DNA from: Roseibium sp.
GTDB taxonomy: Bacteria > Pseudomonadota > Alphaproteobacteria > Rhizobiales > Stappiaceae
Direction of reading: 5' to 3'
NCBI GenBank assembly: GCA_017643925.1
Contig: JAEPML010000002.1
Coordinates: 310,001 to 374,000, forward strand
Length of the DNA stretch: 64,000 bases
Position numbers and translations under genes: made by a program. The notes beneath the pieces are model-generated. The model was not told the DNA's origin and searched no databases. It saw only the letters and a list, made by a program, of their open reading frames with translations. How positions within the stretch are numbered: position 1 is the stretch's first letter; every line of letters starts with the position of its first letter. Shown here piece by piece: positions 17,851 through 26,662 of the stretch.

Positions 17851-19008
17851 ATGGTTCTTTACGAATTGATCGACTACTCCACGCTCAAGGTGATCTGGTG
17901 GGTTCTGCTTGGTGTTCTCCTGATCGGCTTTGCCGTTACCGACGGCTTCGACATGGGTGTTGGTACCTTGTTGCCCTTCGTTGCCGACACGGACATAGAG
18001 CGCCGCGTGGTTATCAACACGATCGGCCCAACCTGGGAGGGGAACCAGGTGTGGTTCATCCTCGGAGGGGGAGCCATATTTGCCGCCTGGCCGCCGCTTT
18101 ATGCGATCAGCTTCTCCGGCTTCTATCTCGCCATGTTCGTGGTTCTGGCCGCGCTGATCCTGCGCCCGGTGTCTTTCAAATACAGGTCCAAGAAACCGGA
18201 CCCCTCGTGGCGGACCGCCTGGGACTGGGCGCTCTTTGTGGGGTCGTTCGTGCCGGCGCTGGTATTCGGCGTCGCGGTCGGCAATGTCCTGCTCGGTGTT
18301 CCGTTCACGCTCGACAACGATCTGCGCATGACCTACGAAGGCAACTTCTTCGGACTGTTCTCACCGTTCTCGTTGCTGTGCGGCTTGCTGTCGGTCTCCA
18401 TGCTGGTCATGCATGGCGCCGTCTGGCTGGTGATGCGCGCAAGTGATGATATCGCGCAAAAGGCTCGGTTGTTCGGGACAATTGCTTCGATCGCGGCGAT
18501 CATCCTGTTTGCATTGGGCGGTTATTTGGTGTCCACGGGTTTTGTTGAAGGCTACAGAATTACGTCCGAGGTCGATCCGAACATGCAGGCCAATCCGCTC
18601 GCCAAGCAAGCGGTCATGGAAGCTGGTGCCTGGATGAACAATTACACCGCCATGCCGTGGCTTTGGATCGTGCCCGGGTTGGGATTCTTAGGCCTTTTCG
18701 GAACCCTGATCCTTCTGCAGACCAAGATGGAAATGTTGATCTTCGTGTTTTCGAAGTGGGCCGTGACGGGCATCATCGCGACGGTCGGCATATCCATGTT
18801 TCCGTTCATGCTGCCGTCCTCGGTTCAGCCGGAGGCGAGCCTGACGGTATGGGATGCTTCGTCAACACACCGGACCCTGTTCAACATGCTTGTCGCAACG
18901 GTGATCTTCCTGCCGATCATCCTGGCCTATACGGCCTGGGTCTATAAGGTCCTCTGGGGCAAGGTGGATGAAGAAACCATCGAGCGCGACAATCACACGG
19001 CATACTGA
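17851..19008 (+). CDS. cydB: cytochrome bd ubiquinol oxidase subunit II
   Basis: This 385-aa, eight-helix protein has the CydB start (VIWWVLLGVLLIGFAVTDGFDMG) and the strongly conserved GPTWEGNQVWFILGGGAIFAAWP. It pairs with CydA to form the oxidase core. It begins 6 bp after cydA and is followed after 12 bp by cydX, so all three are one transcript. Length agrees with the E. coli protein. Confidence 0.96.
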   Translation: MVLYELIDYSTLKVIWWVLLGVLLIGFAVTDGFDMGVGTLLPFVADTDIERRVVINTIGPTWEGNQVWFILGGGAIFAAWPPLYAISFSGFYLAMFVVLAALILRPVSFKYRSKKPDPSWRTAWDWALFVGSFVPALVFGVAVGNVLLGVPFTLDNDLRMTYEGNFFGLFSPFSLLCGLLSVSMLVMHGAVWLVMRASDDIAQKARLFGTIASIAAIILFALGGYLVSTGFVEGYRITSEVDPNMQANPLAKQAVMEAGAWMNNYTAMPWLWIVPGLGFLGLFGTLILLQTKMEMLIFVFSKWAVTGIIATVGISMFPFMLPSSVQPEASLTVWDASSTHRTLFNMLVATVIFLPIILAYTAWVYKVLWGKVDEETIERDNHTAY

Positions 19009-19020
19009 GGAGAAATTAGC

Positions 19021-19140
19021 ATGTGGTACTTTGCATGGGCCCTTGGAATGCCTCTGGCCTGCTGCCTCGCGATCCTGAATGCCATGTGGCTTGAACTGCG
19101 CTCTGAAGACGAGCGCAGGGCGCGGGAGCAACAATCCTAG
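19021..19140 (+). CDS. cydX: cytochrome bd small subunit CydX
   Basis: This 39-codon gene begins MWYFAWALGMPLACCLAIL, matching the CydX (YbgT) pattern MWYFAWxLG...LACxxxxxxA, and then has a charged tail (SEDERRAREQQS). It is a single-helix subunit that stabilises the haems of the bd oxidase. A GAGGAG ribosome site lies just upstream, and the gene sits 12 bp after cydB. It is easily missed because of its length. Confidence 0.93.
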   Translation: MWYFAWALGMPLACCLAILNAMWLELRSEDERRAREQQS

Positions 19141-19188
19141 TGTAGAACCACCAGGAGCGGGCAGAAAGCGGTCGTGCCGCGTTCCGGC

Positions 19189-20064
19189 TCAGTTGGTTAC
19201 AACGGTGTAGCGTACGATCCGGTTGTTGTCGCTGTCGGAGAAGTAATATTCGTTTCCGCGGATGGCGACACCTTCCGGGTCGTCAAAGAGGTTCGGGCCC
19301 TTGCCCGGCTGACCGGATCCAAGAACGCCAACAAGTTCGGCTCCCTGATCACCATCTGGATTGATCATCAGGATCCGGTGGGCGTCCTGGTCGGCAACGA
19401 TCAGCCTGCCGAAACTGTCGATATCGAGGTAGCGTGGTCCGGCGAAACCGAACTCCGGACCTTCGACCACCTGAAGGACATCGAGATCAGGAGAGTAGCG
19501 CACCAGGCGACGATTGAAATTGTCTGCGACCCAGACAGAACCATCTGGGGCTTCGCCGACGTCATGGGCACCCGGATGGCCACCGGCACTGGCCACCACC
19601 GAGCCGTTCTCATAGGCAACGAGATGCCCGGTACCGCCTGCGACCGCGTAAATCCTGCCATTTGAATGTACGAGCGCGCCTTCCGTGCGCGGGGCAGGGA
19701 GCATTGCCGTGGGTGAGGTGTTGAGGGTATCCAGTCCGCTATAGACAAACACACTGCTCAGGCCCGTGACCGCGACCGCGATCTGTCCGTTCGGACCGAA
19801 GGAGATGTCATGCACGCCCGGAAGCTTGCCGGTGGAGTAGCTTTCCAAAAGGTCGAGCGATTCTGGATCCAGCACCGCGATCCTGTGACCGAACTTGTCC
19901 GCGACGTAAAGCCGTCCGTCCGGACCGAAGGCAAGATCATGCGGATCGTTCAGAACCGAAGGGCCAGCCTTGTCGAAACCGGCAAAGGGAACGGAACTCT
20001 CCTGACCATTGACGGGTGACAGGGTGCCAATCAGCAGGGTCAAGGCAGCAATCAGGCGCTTCAT
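19189..20064 (-). CDS. secreted NHL/SMP-30-like beta-propeller protein
   Basis: This 291-aa protein has a cleavable signal peptide (about residues 1-20, ending VNGQ). It is followed by repeated propeller blades with the pattern DPHDLAFGPDGRLYVADKFGHRI, HDVGEAPDGSVWVADNFNRRLVRY and FDDPEGVAIRGNEYYFSDSDNNRIVRY, typical of NHL repeats. It is probably periplasmic and may bind a ligand or act as a lactonase-like protein; no catalytic set is obvious. It converges on the cyd operon with a 48-bp gap. Function unknown. Confidence 0.75.
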   Translation of the reverse strand: MKRLIAALTLLIGTLSPVNGQESSVPFAGFDKAGPSVLNDPHDLAFGPDGRLYVADKFGHRIAVLDPESLDLLESYSTGKLPGVHDISFGPNGQIAVAVTGLSSVFVYSGLDTLNTSPTAMLPAPRTEGALVHSNGRIYAVAGGTGHLVAYENGSVVASAGGHPGAHDVGEAPDGSVWVADNFNRRLVRYSPDLDVLQVVEGPEFGFAGPRYLDIDSFGRLIVADQDAHRILMINPDGDQGAELVGVLGSGQPGKGPNLFDDPEGVAIRGNEYYFSDSDNNRIVRYTVVTN

Positions 20065-20125
20065 GTTGGTTCCTCCGTTCCTCCTATTGAACTAGGCGAA
20101 GCAAACCATCAGGCCAGTGCAATGG

Positions 20126-20156
20126 CAAAAAGAAACCCCGGCGGAAACGCCGGGGT
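20126..20156 (-). terminator. intrinsic terminator of the peroxiredoxin gene
   Basis: ACCCCGGCG (20135-20143) and CGCCGGGGT (20148-20156) form a perfect 9-bp stem with a 4-base loop. Read on the minus strand it is followed by TTCTTTTTG. It lies 28 bp after the peroxiredoxin stop and 60 bp before the propeller gene. Confidence 0.9.
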
Positions 20157-20183
20157 CTGCAAACTATAATGCTGCTGGAATGA

Positions 20184-20726
20184 TCAGGCAGCTTCAACCT
20201 TGGATGCGCGGAGCTTCTCGAGAATGTTCTGCGGCGAGGACACGCCGTAGGGGTCGCTTTCGCAGTTGTCCTCGAAACCTTCCTCTTCGAACCACTGTTC
20301 AACGATGCCGTCATTGACCACGGCGCCATAGCGCCAGGAACGCATACCGAAGCCGAGATTGTCCTTGGCAACCAGCATGCCCATCTTGCGGGTGAACTCA
20401 CCCGAACCGTCCGGAATAACCGTCACGTTTTCGACGCCCTGAGCCTTGGCCCAGGCGTTCATGACAAAGGCATCATTGACGGAGATGCAGTAGATTGCAT
20501 CGACACCTTCAGCCTTGAATTCGTCGAAGAGCTTTTCGAAATCCGGCAGCTGGAAAGTGGAGCAGGTCGGCGTGAAGGCACCCGGCAGGGAAAAGAGAAC
20601 GACCTTCTTGCCCTTGAAATAGTCGTCGCTGGTCTTGTCTTCCCAACGGAATGGGTTCGGACCTTCGATGGACTCATCGCGGACACGTGTGCGGAAGGTA
20701 ACAAAAGGAACTTTTTTGCCGAGCAT
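20184..20726 (-). CDS. peroxiredoxin, Prx5-type (often fused or linked to glutaredoxin)
   Basis: This 180-aa thioredoxin-fold peroxidase has the peroxidatic cysteine in LPGAFTPTCS (about residue 55), an arginine in GMRSWRYG, and a second cysteine in DNCESDPYGVSS. That build is typical of Prx5/PrxII-like enzymes that reduce hydrogen peroxide and alkyl hydroperoxides with glutaredoxin or thioredoxin. GGAG lies eight bases before the ATG. It is monocistronic with its own strong terminator. No glutaredoxin domain is attached. Confidence 0.88.
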   Translation of the reverse strand: MLGKKVPFVTFRTRVRDESIEGPNPFRWEDKTSDDYFKGKKVVLFSLPGAFTPTCSTFQLPDFEKLFDEFKAEGVDAIYCISVNDAFVMNAWAKAQGVENVTVIPDGSGEFTRKMGMLVAKDNLGFGMRSWRYGAVVNDGIVEQWFEEEGFEDNCESDPYGVSSPQNILEKLRASKVEAA

Positions 20727-21209
20727 TGCTGAACTCCAGAGAACGAAACAGACAAGACGGCGCAGGAGGCCCGCAGAGGGAGGAGGAATGATACCCGGGA
20801 GGAGGGAATCAAGTGCGGAGCGCTCCGCGCAACACGTCTCGAGGCAATCGGGTAGCGTAAATGCTGCATTGCCACAAGTGCTATTTGCACATTAGAACAA
20901 TTTAAATCTGCTCCAGCCGTGGTTGGTATGGTCGTGCAAAACCATCAATGGATAAGTGACTTAACGGAAGTATCGTTTTCCCGCGCATTTTCTCGGTTTG
21001 GTTTGATTTGAGAATAGCCTGTGGCAAAAATATTGCGTTGCAACGTGGCCGTCCGAACCGGTTGATCGTTCGGTTGAAAACCGTTTCCCGTCGTGGCCGA
21101 AACACTGATTGTATGTGTACTTGACGAGATTCGCTGATTAACGTGTGATTTCCTGAACCGGGCGCAACAGCCGGGGCGGGATACCTAATAATTCGCGCCG
21201 GGATTACCG
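20727..21209. other. 483-bp intergenic region between peroxiredoxin and TRAP operon
   Basis: No convincing gene is present. It must contain the divergent promoters of the peroxiredoxin and the TRAP operon. A perfect 10-bp palindrome, CGTTGCAACG (21036-21045), lies 165 bp upstream of the first TRAP gene and could be an operator. The central part (20890-21010) is AT-richer than its surroundings. Short open frames here look random. Confidence 0.5.
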
Positions 21210-21683
21210 ATGAACAAGGTTTTCAAGTTTGCTGGCTGGGGCTGCATGCTTTTCGCCGCAATAGTGTTTTTCGGTCAGCTCGTTATGGTGCTGATGCGAT
21301 ATCTGCTCGGGGTCGGCTTTCTGGAACTTCAGGATGCGGTCAATTATGCATTTGCGTCCCTGGTTGTGCTGTCCGTTGCGGTTGCGTTTCATGCCGACAA
21401 ACATGTCCGGGTGGACGTCTTCAGACAGAGATGGCGGGAAGTCGTCAATCGACGGATCGACTGGCTCGGCGACCTGCTTCTGGCACTGCCGGTTTTCGGC
21501 ATCATGCTTTGGACAGGCTTCCCACTCGTGCGCAGCTCGTGGCTGATACTTGAAGGGTCTTCTGAAACCGGCGGATTGCCTGGCCTGTTTCTCGTGAAGG
21601 CGGGGCTTCTCGTTTTGCCGGCACTGGTGCTTCTCCTCGTGATCAGCCGCTTGATCGGATCAGTACGGCGGAAACTTGCATGA
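21210..21683 (+). CDS. TRAP transporter small permease (DctQ-like)
   Basis: This 157-aa protein has four predicted membrane helices and the DctQ pattern: an early helix, QDAVNYAFASLVVLSVAVAF, then HVRVDVFR and a final helix ending in SRLIGSVRRKLA. It forms the membrane complex with DctM for sodium-driven uptake of an organic acid or similar solute. It overlaps the large permease start by 4 bp (ATGA). First gene of the three-gene TRAP unit. Confidence 0.88.
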   Translation: MNKVFKFAGWGCMLFAAIVFFGQLVMVLMRYLLGVGFLELQDAVNYAFASLVVLSVAVAFHADKHVRVDVFRQRWREVVNRRIDWLGDLLLALPVFGIMLWTGFPLVRSSWLILEGSSETGGLPGLFLVKAGLLVLPALVLLLVISRLIGSVRRKLA

Positions 21684-23236
21684 ACCCTGAAATCGTCTGG
21701 CTTCTCCTGATGACGCTGGCGGTGTTCGGCTGCATTCTTTCCGGTGTCCCGGTGCTCCTTGCAATCGCCGGGGCACCGACGCTTGTCGCCTTGCTGGCAG
21801 CACTCAATGGTGATTTCGATCTTGTGTTTTTTCAGGCCGTTCCACAGCGAGTATTCGGTATCATGTCAAACCCGCTGTTGCTGGCGGTCCCGCTCTTTGT
21901 GCTGATGGGCTACCTGCTTGAGAAATCGAGACAGGCCGAAAACATGCTCAAGAGCCTCACGGCCGTGCTAGGCGGAAACCAGTCTGCGCTGGCCCTGTCG
22001 GTTGTTCTGGTCAGTGCGCTCATTGCAGCGTCGACAGGTATCATTGGTGCAACCATTGTCATGTTGGGGACAATCACGTTGCCGGCTCTGCTCAATGCGG
22101 GGGTCAACAAGCACATGAGCAGTGGGTTGATCTGCGCCAGCGGCACGCTGGGACAGATCATTCCACCATCCATTGTTCTTATCCTGCTCGGCGACCAGGT
22201 ATCAAACGCCTATTTCGAAGCGCAGCAGGAAGCGGGCAATTTTGCGCCGGACCCGGTCACGATCGGGGATCTCTTTGCTGGCGCCCTGTTGCCGGGACTG
22301 CTGCTGGTGGCCTTGTACGGGGCCTATGTGCTTATTCGATTGCGGGGCACGGAGCGTGAGGCATCGACCACTGCACCCCCAGCCAAGGTTTCGGTGTTTG
22401 AGCTCCTGAGGAACATCGCCCCGACCCTTGGTCTGATCATTGCTGTTCTGGGCAGCATCCTGGTGGGCGTTGCAACGCCGACAGAGGCTGCGAGCGTTGG
22501 CGCCGCCGGAGCAATCCTGATCGCAACTGCCGGGCAGGGCGGTCAGCCCCGCCTCATTGCGTCGATCTGCGCGGTTCTTGCCGTTGGGTTGCTGTTCCTG
22601 CGTCAAGCGGGACTTGTTGGTCTCGATTACAGCGCCGGAGCCATCGATTGGTCCACCAAGAGCCTGTTGTCGCTCCTGCTGGTGGTTGCCGTCGTTGCCA
22701 TGCTGCTCAAATGCGTCGCAACGCTGGTTTCAAGGGATGTCTTTCTGCCGGCGCTGCGCGAAACCGTGCTGGTAACCGGCATGATCTTTGGCATCGTGAT
22801 CGCCGCAAGTGTCCTGTCCCTGGTGTTCCGCGGCTTCGATGGCGATGAACACGTGGCGGAGCTGCTGCAGTCGCTCCCCGGAGGCGCGATCGGCATGCTG
22901 GTCCTGACAATGCTGGTAATCTTCCTGCTGGGCTTCATCCTGGAATTCGTCGAGATCATCTTCATCGTGGTACCAATTGTCGGGCCGATCATTCTGCAGA
23001 CAGACATCAGTCCGGTCTGGTTTGCTGTCCTGATTGCGCTGAACCTGCAGACGTCTTTCCTGACACCGCCCTTCGGGTTTGCCCTCTTTTACTTTCGCTC
23101 GGTTGCACCGCAGGAAATCCGGACGCAGGACATCTATGTATCGGTCGTTCCGTTTGTGCTGATCCAGTTGCTGGCTCTGGCCCTGGTTGCGGCTTTTCCG
23201 GCACTGGCGATCTGGCTACCATCCGTTCTGTTTTGA
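21680..23236 (+). CDS. TRAP transporter large permease (DctM-like), extended form
   Basis: This 518-aa membrane protein has the DctM core: SGVPVLLAIAGAP, the STGIIGATIVMLGTITLPALL segment, GQIIPPSIVLILLGDQ and FLTPPFGFALFYFRSVAP. At 518 residues it is longer than the usual 425-430; the extra sequence (about residues 280-340) adds hydrophobic segments in the middle, a form known in some TRAP subfamilies. It moves the solute across the inner membrane with a sodium gradient. Overlaps the small permease by 4 bp; the binding protein gene follows 18 bp later. Confidence 0.9.
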   Translation: MNPEIVWLLLMTLAVFGCILSGVPVLLAIAGAPTLVALLAALNGDFDLVFFQAVPQRVFGIMSNPLLLAVPLFVLMGYLLEKSRQAENMLKSLTAVLGGNQSALALSVVLVSALIAASTGIIGATIVMLGTITLPALLNAGVNKHMSSGLICASGTLGQIIPPSIVLILLGDQVSNAYFEAQQEAGNFAPDPVTIGDLFAGALLPGLLLVALYGAYVLIRLRGTEREASTTAPPAKVSVFELLRNIAPTLGLIIAVLGSILVGVATPTEAASVGAAGAILIATAGQGGQPRLIASICAVLAVGLLFLRQAGLVGLDYSAGAIDWSTKSLLSLLLVVAVVAMLLKCVATLVSRDVFLPALRETVLVTGMIFGIVIAASVLSLVFRGFDGDEHVAELLQSLPGGAIGMLVLTMLVIFLLGFILEFVEIIFIVVPIVGPIILQTDISPVWFAVLIALNLQTSFLTPPFGFALFYFRSVAPQEIRTQDIYVSVVPFVLIQLLALALVAAFPALAIWLPSVLF

Positions 23237-23254
23237 TCACTCGGGAGTTTTGAC

Positions 23255-24319
23255 ATGAAAAGACGTGATTTCTTGAAAGCGGGCGCAATTGCCGCTCCGG
23301 CGACCGCACTTGCGGCGCCTGCTATCGCCCAGGGCAAGATCGAGTGGAAACTGCCGACATCCTTTCCGGCAAAGGCGCCAGGTGTCGGCACCAATGTCAC
23401 TTCCTTCGCAAAACGCGTCGAAGCGATGTCCGATGGTCAGCTGACTTTCAAGGTTTACTCCGGCGGTGAGCTGGTTCCGCCGTTCGGCGTCGAGGACGCC
23501 GTCGAGCAGGGCACAGCCGAGATCGGACATTCCACACCCTATTACGCTGCCTCCAAAAACTCGGCGCTGCATTTTTTCTCCGCCGTACCCTTTGGAATGA
23601 CAGCGGTCGAAACGACCGCGTGGTTGCGTTACGGCGGCGGACAGGATCTCTGGGACGGGATCTATGCCGAGCGTGGTCTGAAACCGTTCTACTCCGGCAG
23701 TTCGGGCGTGCAGGCCGCCGGCTGGTTCAAGAAGCCGGTAGAAAGCCTCAATGATCTGGCAGGACTGAACATGCGCATTGCCGGTCTCGGCGGCGAAGCC
23801 ATGCGCAAGCTCGGTGTCAACGCGGTTCTGCTGCCGCCTCCGGAAATCTTCCCCGCTTTCCAGTCCGGCGCCATCGATGCCGCCGAATGGGTCGGGCCAA
23901 TGCTCGACCAGGCCTTCGGTCTGCAGAAGGTCGCCAAGTATTGCTATGTCCCGGCTTTCCACGAGCCGTCAGCCGCTCTGGAAATCGTGGTCAACAAGGA
24001 CGCCTTTGATGGACTGCCTGCGCATCTTCAGGCCGTTATCGCGAACGCGGCAGAAGCAACGTCCGTCGAAACAACGGCTCAATTCGATTATTTCAACGCG
24101 ATAGCCTTGCGCAAACTGAAAGAGGACGGCGTCACCTTCGGTGCGTTTCCAGACGATGTGATGGCAGCTCTCAAAAAGGCTGTCGCGGAGGTCATGTCTG
24201 AGAATGCAGCTGCCAACCCGGCCTTTGCCGAAGTCCAGAAGAGCTACGATGCCTTCCTGGATCATGCACGCGAATACGCGGCGCTGGTCAAGGCTACGAC
24301 ATTCACGCAAAGGCTCTGA
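23255..24319 (+). CDS. TRAP transporter substrate-binding protein (DctP), Tat-exported
   Basis: This 354-aa periplasmic binding protein starts with a twin-arginine signal (MKRRDFLKAGA, cleavage after about residue 26). The mature part has the DctP landmarks VPPFGVEDAVEQGTAEIGH, LAGLNMRIAGLGGEAMRKLG (with the conserved arginine) and FQSGAIDAAEWVGP. It is most like the Tat-targeted TakP group, whose members bind 2-oxo acids or related carboxylates; that ligand guess is from family resemblance only. It is the last gene of the operon and is followed by a hairpin at 24358. Confidence 0.88.
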   Translation: MKRRDFLKAGAIAAPATALAAPAIAQGKIEWKLPTSFPAKAPGVGTNVTSFAKRVEAMSDGQLTFKVYSGGELVPPFGVEDAVEQGTAEIGHSTPYYAASKNSALHFFSAVPFGMTAVETTAWLRYGGGQDLWDGIYAERGLKPFYSGSSGVQAAGWFKKPVESLNDLAGLNMRIAGLGGEAMRKLGVNAVLLPPPEIFPAFQSGAIDAAEWVGPMLDQAFGLQKVAKYCYVPAFHEPSAALEIVVNKDAFDGLPAHLQAVIANAAEATSVETTAQFDYFNAIALRKLKEDGVTFGAFPDDVMAALKKAVAEVMSENAAANPAFAEVQKSYDAFLDHAREYAALVKATTFTQRL

Positions 24320-24357
24320 CAGAACCGAAGTCTGATGCATTTGGACGAATGAATGAA

Positions 24358-24395
24358 ACCGAAGGCCGCCCGGGTTCAAACGGGTGGTCTTCGGT
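24358..24395. terminator. hairpin between convergent TRAP and DMT genes
   Basis: ACCGAAGGCCGCCCG (24358-24372) can pair with CGGGTGGTCTTCGGT (24381-24395) over 15 positions, two of them G-U on the plus-strand RNA. It lies between the two convergent stops and overlaps neither gene. There is no long T-run, so it is a likely but imperfect bidirectional terminator. Confidence 0.5.
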
Positions 24396-24397
24396 GA

Positions 24398-25279
24398 TCA
24401 GGTTGCGGCTTGCCGCTCGCGAAGGATGATGAAGAGGCCACTTGCGATGATAATGGCGGCGCCGAAAAACGTCGCGAAATCTGGCGTTTCCGACCAGATC
24501 AGGCGTCCGAGCAGGGTCGCCCAGATCAGGGCCGTATAGTCCAGTGGCGCGACGATGGACGCAGGTGCAAACCGGAAAGCCTGGGTGATCATTGTGACAC
24601 CTGCTGTGCCGGTTGCGGCGATGCCGAGGAACAGCCAGATATGCTCGTTTTTCGGCATGACCCAGACAAATGGGACGAACACTAGGCTGAGAAAAAGACC
24701 CACAGACACCATGTAGAAGCTGAGCGTCCAGACGCTTTCCTTCGGGTCGACCCAACGGGCGCTGATCATCATCACGGCATAGAGCACGGCGGTTGCGACC
24801 GGCAGCAGTGACGCCAGCTGAAAAGTGTCCGCTCCGGGTCGAACCACGATCAGGACCCCCAGAAACCCACCAAGGACTGCGAGCCAGCGCCGCCAACGCA
24901 CCCGCTCCCCGAGCACGAGGGCGGAGAGTGCAGTCACGAAAACGGGTGCCGCGAAGACGAGCGCGGTTGCTTCGGCCAGTTCAAGAAATTTCAGGCTTGT
25001 GAAAAACAGGGTCGCTGCCGCGATCCAGATGATGCCGCGGGCCAAATGGGCAACTGGTCGACGGGAAACCAGGGCTGACGGACCACCAATTTTCAGCGTG
25101 ACAAGAAAGACAAAGGGCAGGGCGATGAAATTGCGCAAAAACAGGATCTGCACGGGTGAATAATGGTCCGTCAAGGCCTTGGCAAAAGCATCATTGATCG
25201 CCAGGAATGACACACCGACACACATGAGCACGATACCGCTCGTGGTCTGTGACTGCGTGCCGGTCGTGACGGTGGACAT
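24398..25279 (-). CDS. DMT-superfamily (EamA) permease
   Basis: This 293-aa protein has ten predicted helices in two EamA repeats; the first contains FLRNFIALPFVF and the second SIVAPLDYTALIWATLLGRLIW. It is an inner-membrane metabolite transporter of unknown substrate. The ATG at 25279 is chosen because AGGAG lies eight bases upstream; the frame continues open to 25501, but that part codes a basic, low-quality sequence. It converges on the TRAP operon. Confidence 0.85.
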   Translation of the reverse strand: MSTVTTGTQSQTTSGIVLMCVGVSFLAINDAFAKALTDHYSPVQILFLRNFIALPFVFLVTLKIGGPSALVSRRPVAHLARGIIWIAAATLFFTSLKFLELAEATALVFAAPVFVTALSALVLGERVRWRRWLAVLGGFLGVLIVVRPGADTFQLASLLPVATAVLYAVMMISARWVDPKESVWTLSFYMVSVGLFLSLVFVPFVWVMPKNEHIWLFLGIAATGTAGVTMITQAFRFAPASIVAPLDYTALIWATLLGRLIWSETPDFATFFGAAIIIASGLFIILRERQAAT

Positions 25280-25704
25280 ACCGAAAACTCCTGATGACGC
25301 GGTCAGGTAATCATTGAATGATTGCTGCGACAAGGCCATTTGGCAGGTCACATGTTCGGGCCCGGATTTCTGGCTCGGCGACACGGAACTTGTGACCGGA
25401 CAAGTTTGGCCCGGCGCGGGCCGGTGGAGATCGCGCGTTTGGGGACCACAGCGGGTGCGGCCGACTTGAGCTGCATGGTCTGCAGTCTGAACTGACGGCA
25501 ACAGGCTGCCCGGTCGTCTGGTCCACAGCCTTCAAACGTGGATCCGGTCAGATGATTAGAGGGGGTTGGTAGCAAGATTATTCGCTACAACCCAGTTTTG
25601 AATTTTCGCGTGATGATTGTTATTTTTGCCAGTTTTTTGAAAATCGTTTCTCATCTAAACTCGTTTTTTTACCTGAGATGTCCGACTGTTACAAAGAATT
25701 GCCG
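25280..25704. other. intergenic region between divergent DMT and solute-binding genes
   Basis: About 425 bp with no convincing gene. The left half is GC-rich and contains a GC hairpin, GGCC-CGGCGCG-GGCC (25408-25422). The right part (25560-25680) is strongly AT-rich and likely holds the promoter of the solute-binding protein gene. Open frames here on both strands have arginine/serine-rich, random-looking translations. Confidence 0.5.
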
Positions 25705-26553
25705 ATGAACAGAAAATACACCCAGATGCTATTTTTGATTGCATTTTTGGGTCTCCAACTTCCAGCGGTCATCGGATCGGCACAGGCTGAACCGCAGACG
25801 ATCAATCTGGTGCAGGATTCCAACTACCCTCCCTATATGCATCTGGACGAGAACGGGCCGGCCGGCATCTACGCGGACATTATCCGCGAAGCGTCGCAAC
25901 GCCTTGACGGATACGAGATCAACTTGAAAGCGGCTACCTGGACACGCGCCATATACCAGGTTGAGAACGGCAAGGCGCATGCGCTCGTTGGCACCTATTT
26001 CCGGCCCGTCAGGCGTCCCTGGATCAGACATTTCTCAACACCGCTCGCTACAGAGGCTGTGTATGTCTACTGCCGAAAAGGCGTTGCCCAGCCGGACTGG
26101 GCTTACCCGCGTGATTTTACCGGATTGCTTTTCAGCAACAACAGCGGCTTTGCCACACCGGGAGCGGCTTTTTTCGAGATGGTTGATGCAGGAGAGATTG
26201 ATCTTGTCGAGGAGGAAATAGCGCAGGAGAACCTCAGGCTTCTGCAGATCGGTCGGGCCGATTGTTATGTCCAGGAGCAGGCTGCAGTTGAAAGCGTTCT
26301 GAAGGCCGAAGGTTACGATGCCATTGACCGGGTCAGAATTGTTCAAAACGAAACGGCGCATCTTGGTTACTCAAGGCAGTGGCCCAAACAGGATGCAGAA
26401 ACCTTCATTCGCCATATGGATGCGGTCTTGAAGGATATGCATACGGATGGAACCATCTCGTCTATCATCAACAACCATATGAGCAACAGCAACGCACCGG
26501 CCAAGACGAGCGATCTGGAAAAAGGCGCTTGTCAAACAGCGAAACCCTGCTGA
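25705..26553 (+). CDS. extracellular solute-binding protein, family 3-like
   Basis: This protein of about 282 residues has a signal peptide (about 1-28, ending GSAQA). The body follows the amino-acid-type binding pattern: SNYPPYMHLDENGPAGIYADIIREA, then TWTRAIYQVENGKAHALVG and an ADCYVQEQ segment. It lacks transporter genes next to it, so it may be an orphan binding protein or a sensor-like periplasmic protein. The ATG at 25705 places the signal peptide normally; an ATG at 25678 would add nine residues. It ends in a loose hydrophilic tail. Confidence 0.75.
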   Translation: MNRKYTQMLFLIAFLGLQLPAVIGSAQAEPQTINLVQDSNYPPYMHLDENGPAGIYADIIREASQRLDGYEINLKAATWTRAIYQVENGKAHALVGTYFRPVRRPWIRHFSTPLATEAVYVYCRKGVAQPDWAYPRDFTGLLFSNNSGFATPGAAFFEMVDAGEIDLVEEEIAQENLRLLQIGRADCYVQEQAAVESVLKAEGYDAIDRVRIVQNETAHLGYSRQWPKQDAETFIRHMDAVLKDMHTDGTISSIINNHMSNSNAPAKTSDLEKGACQTAKPC

Positions 26554-26662
26554 CGGCAGCGGCTTTTGCGTGTGACAAACGGGCAACGAGAAATGACGCT
26601 GCATTGTTGTTGATTGCCGTTGTGCCGGGACAAGCGCCGGGTCGCAGGAAAAAGGCTGGAAA

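Noticed and set aside
20902..21105. A 67-codon frame in the peroxiredoxin-TRAP gap
   Set aside because: No ribosome site, basic random translation, no neighbour logic.
25408..25422. GC-rich hairpin as a terminator or small RNA
   Set aside because: Only four paired bases on each side (GGCC/GGCC) with no T-run; common by chance in this GC content.
25280..25501. An N-terminal extension of the DMT permease
   Set aside because: The added part is hydrophilic and random-looking, while the ATG at 25279 has AGGAG at the right distance.
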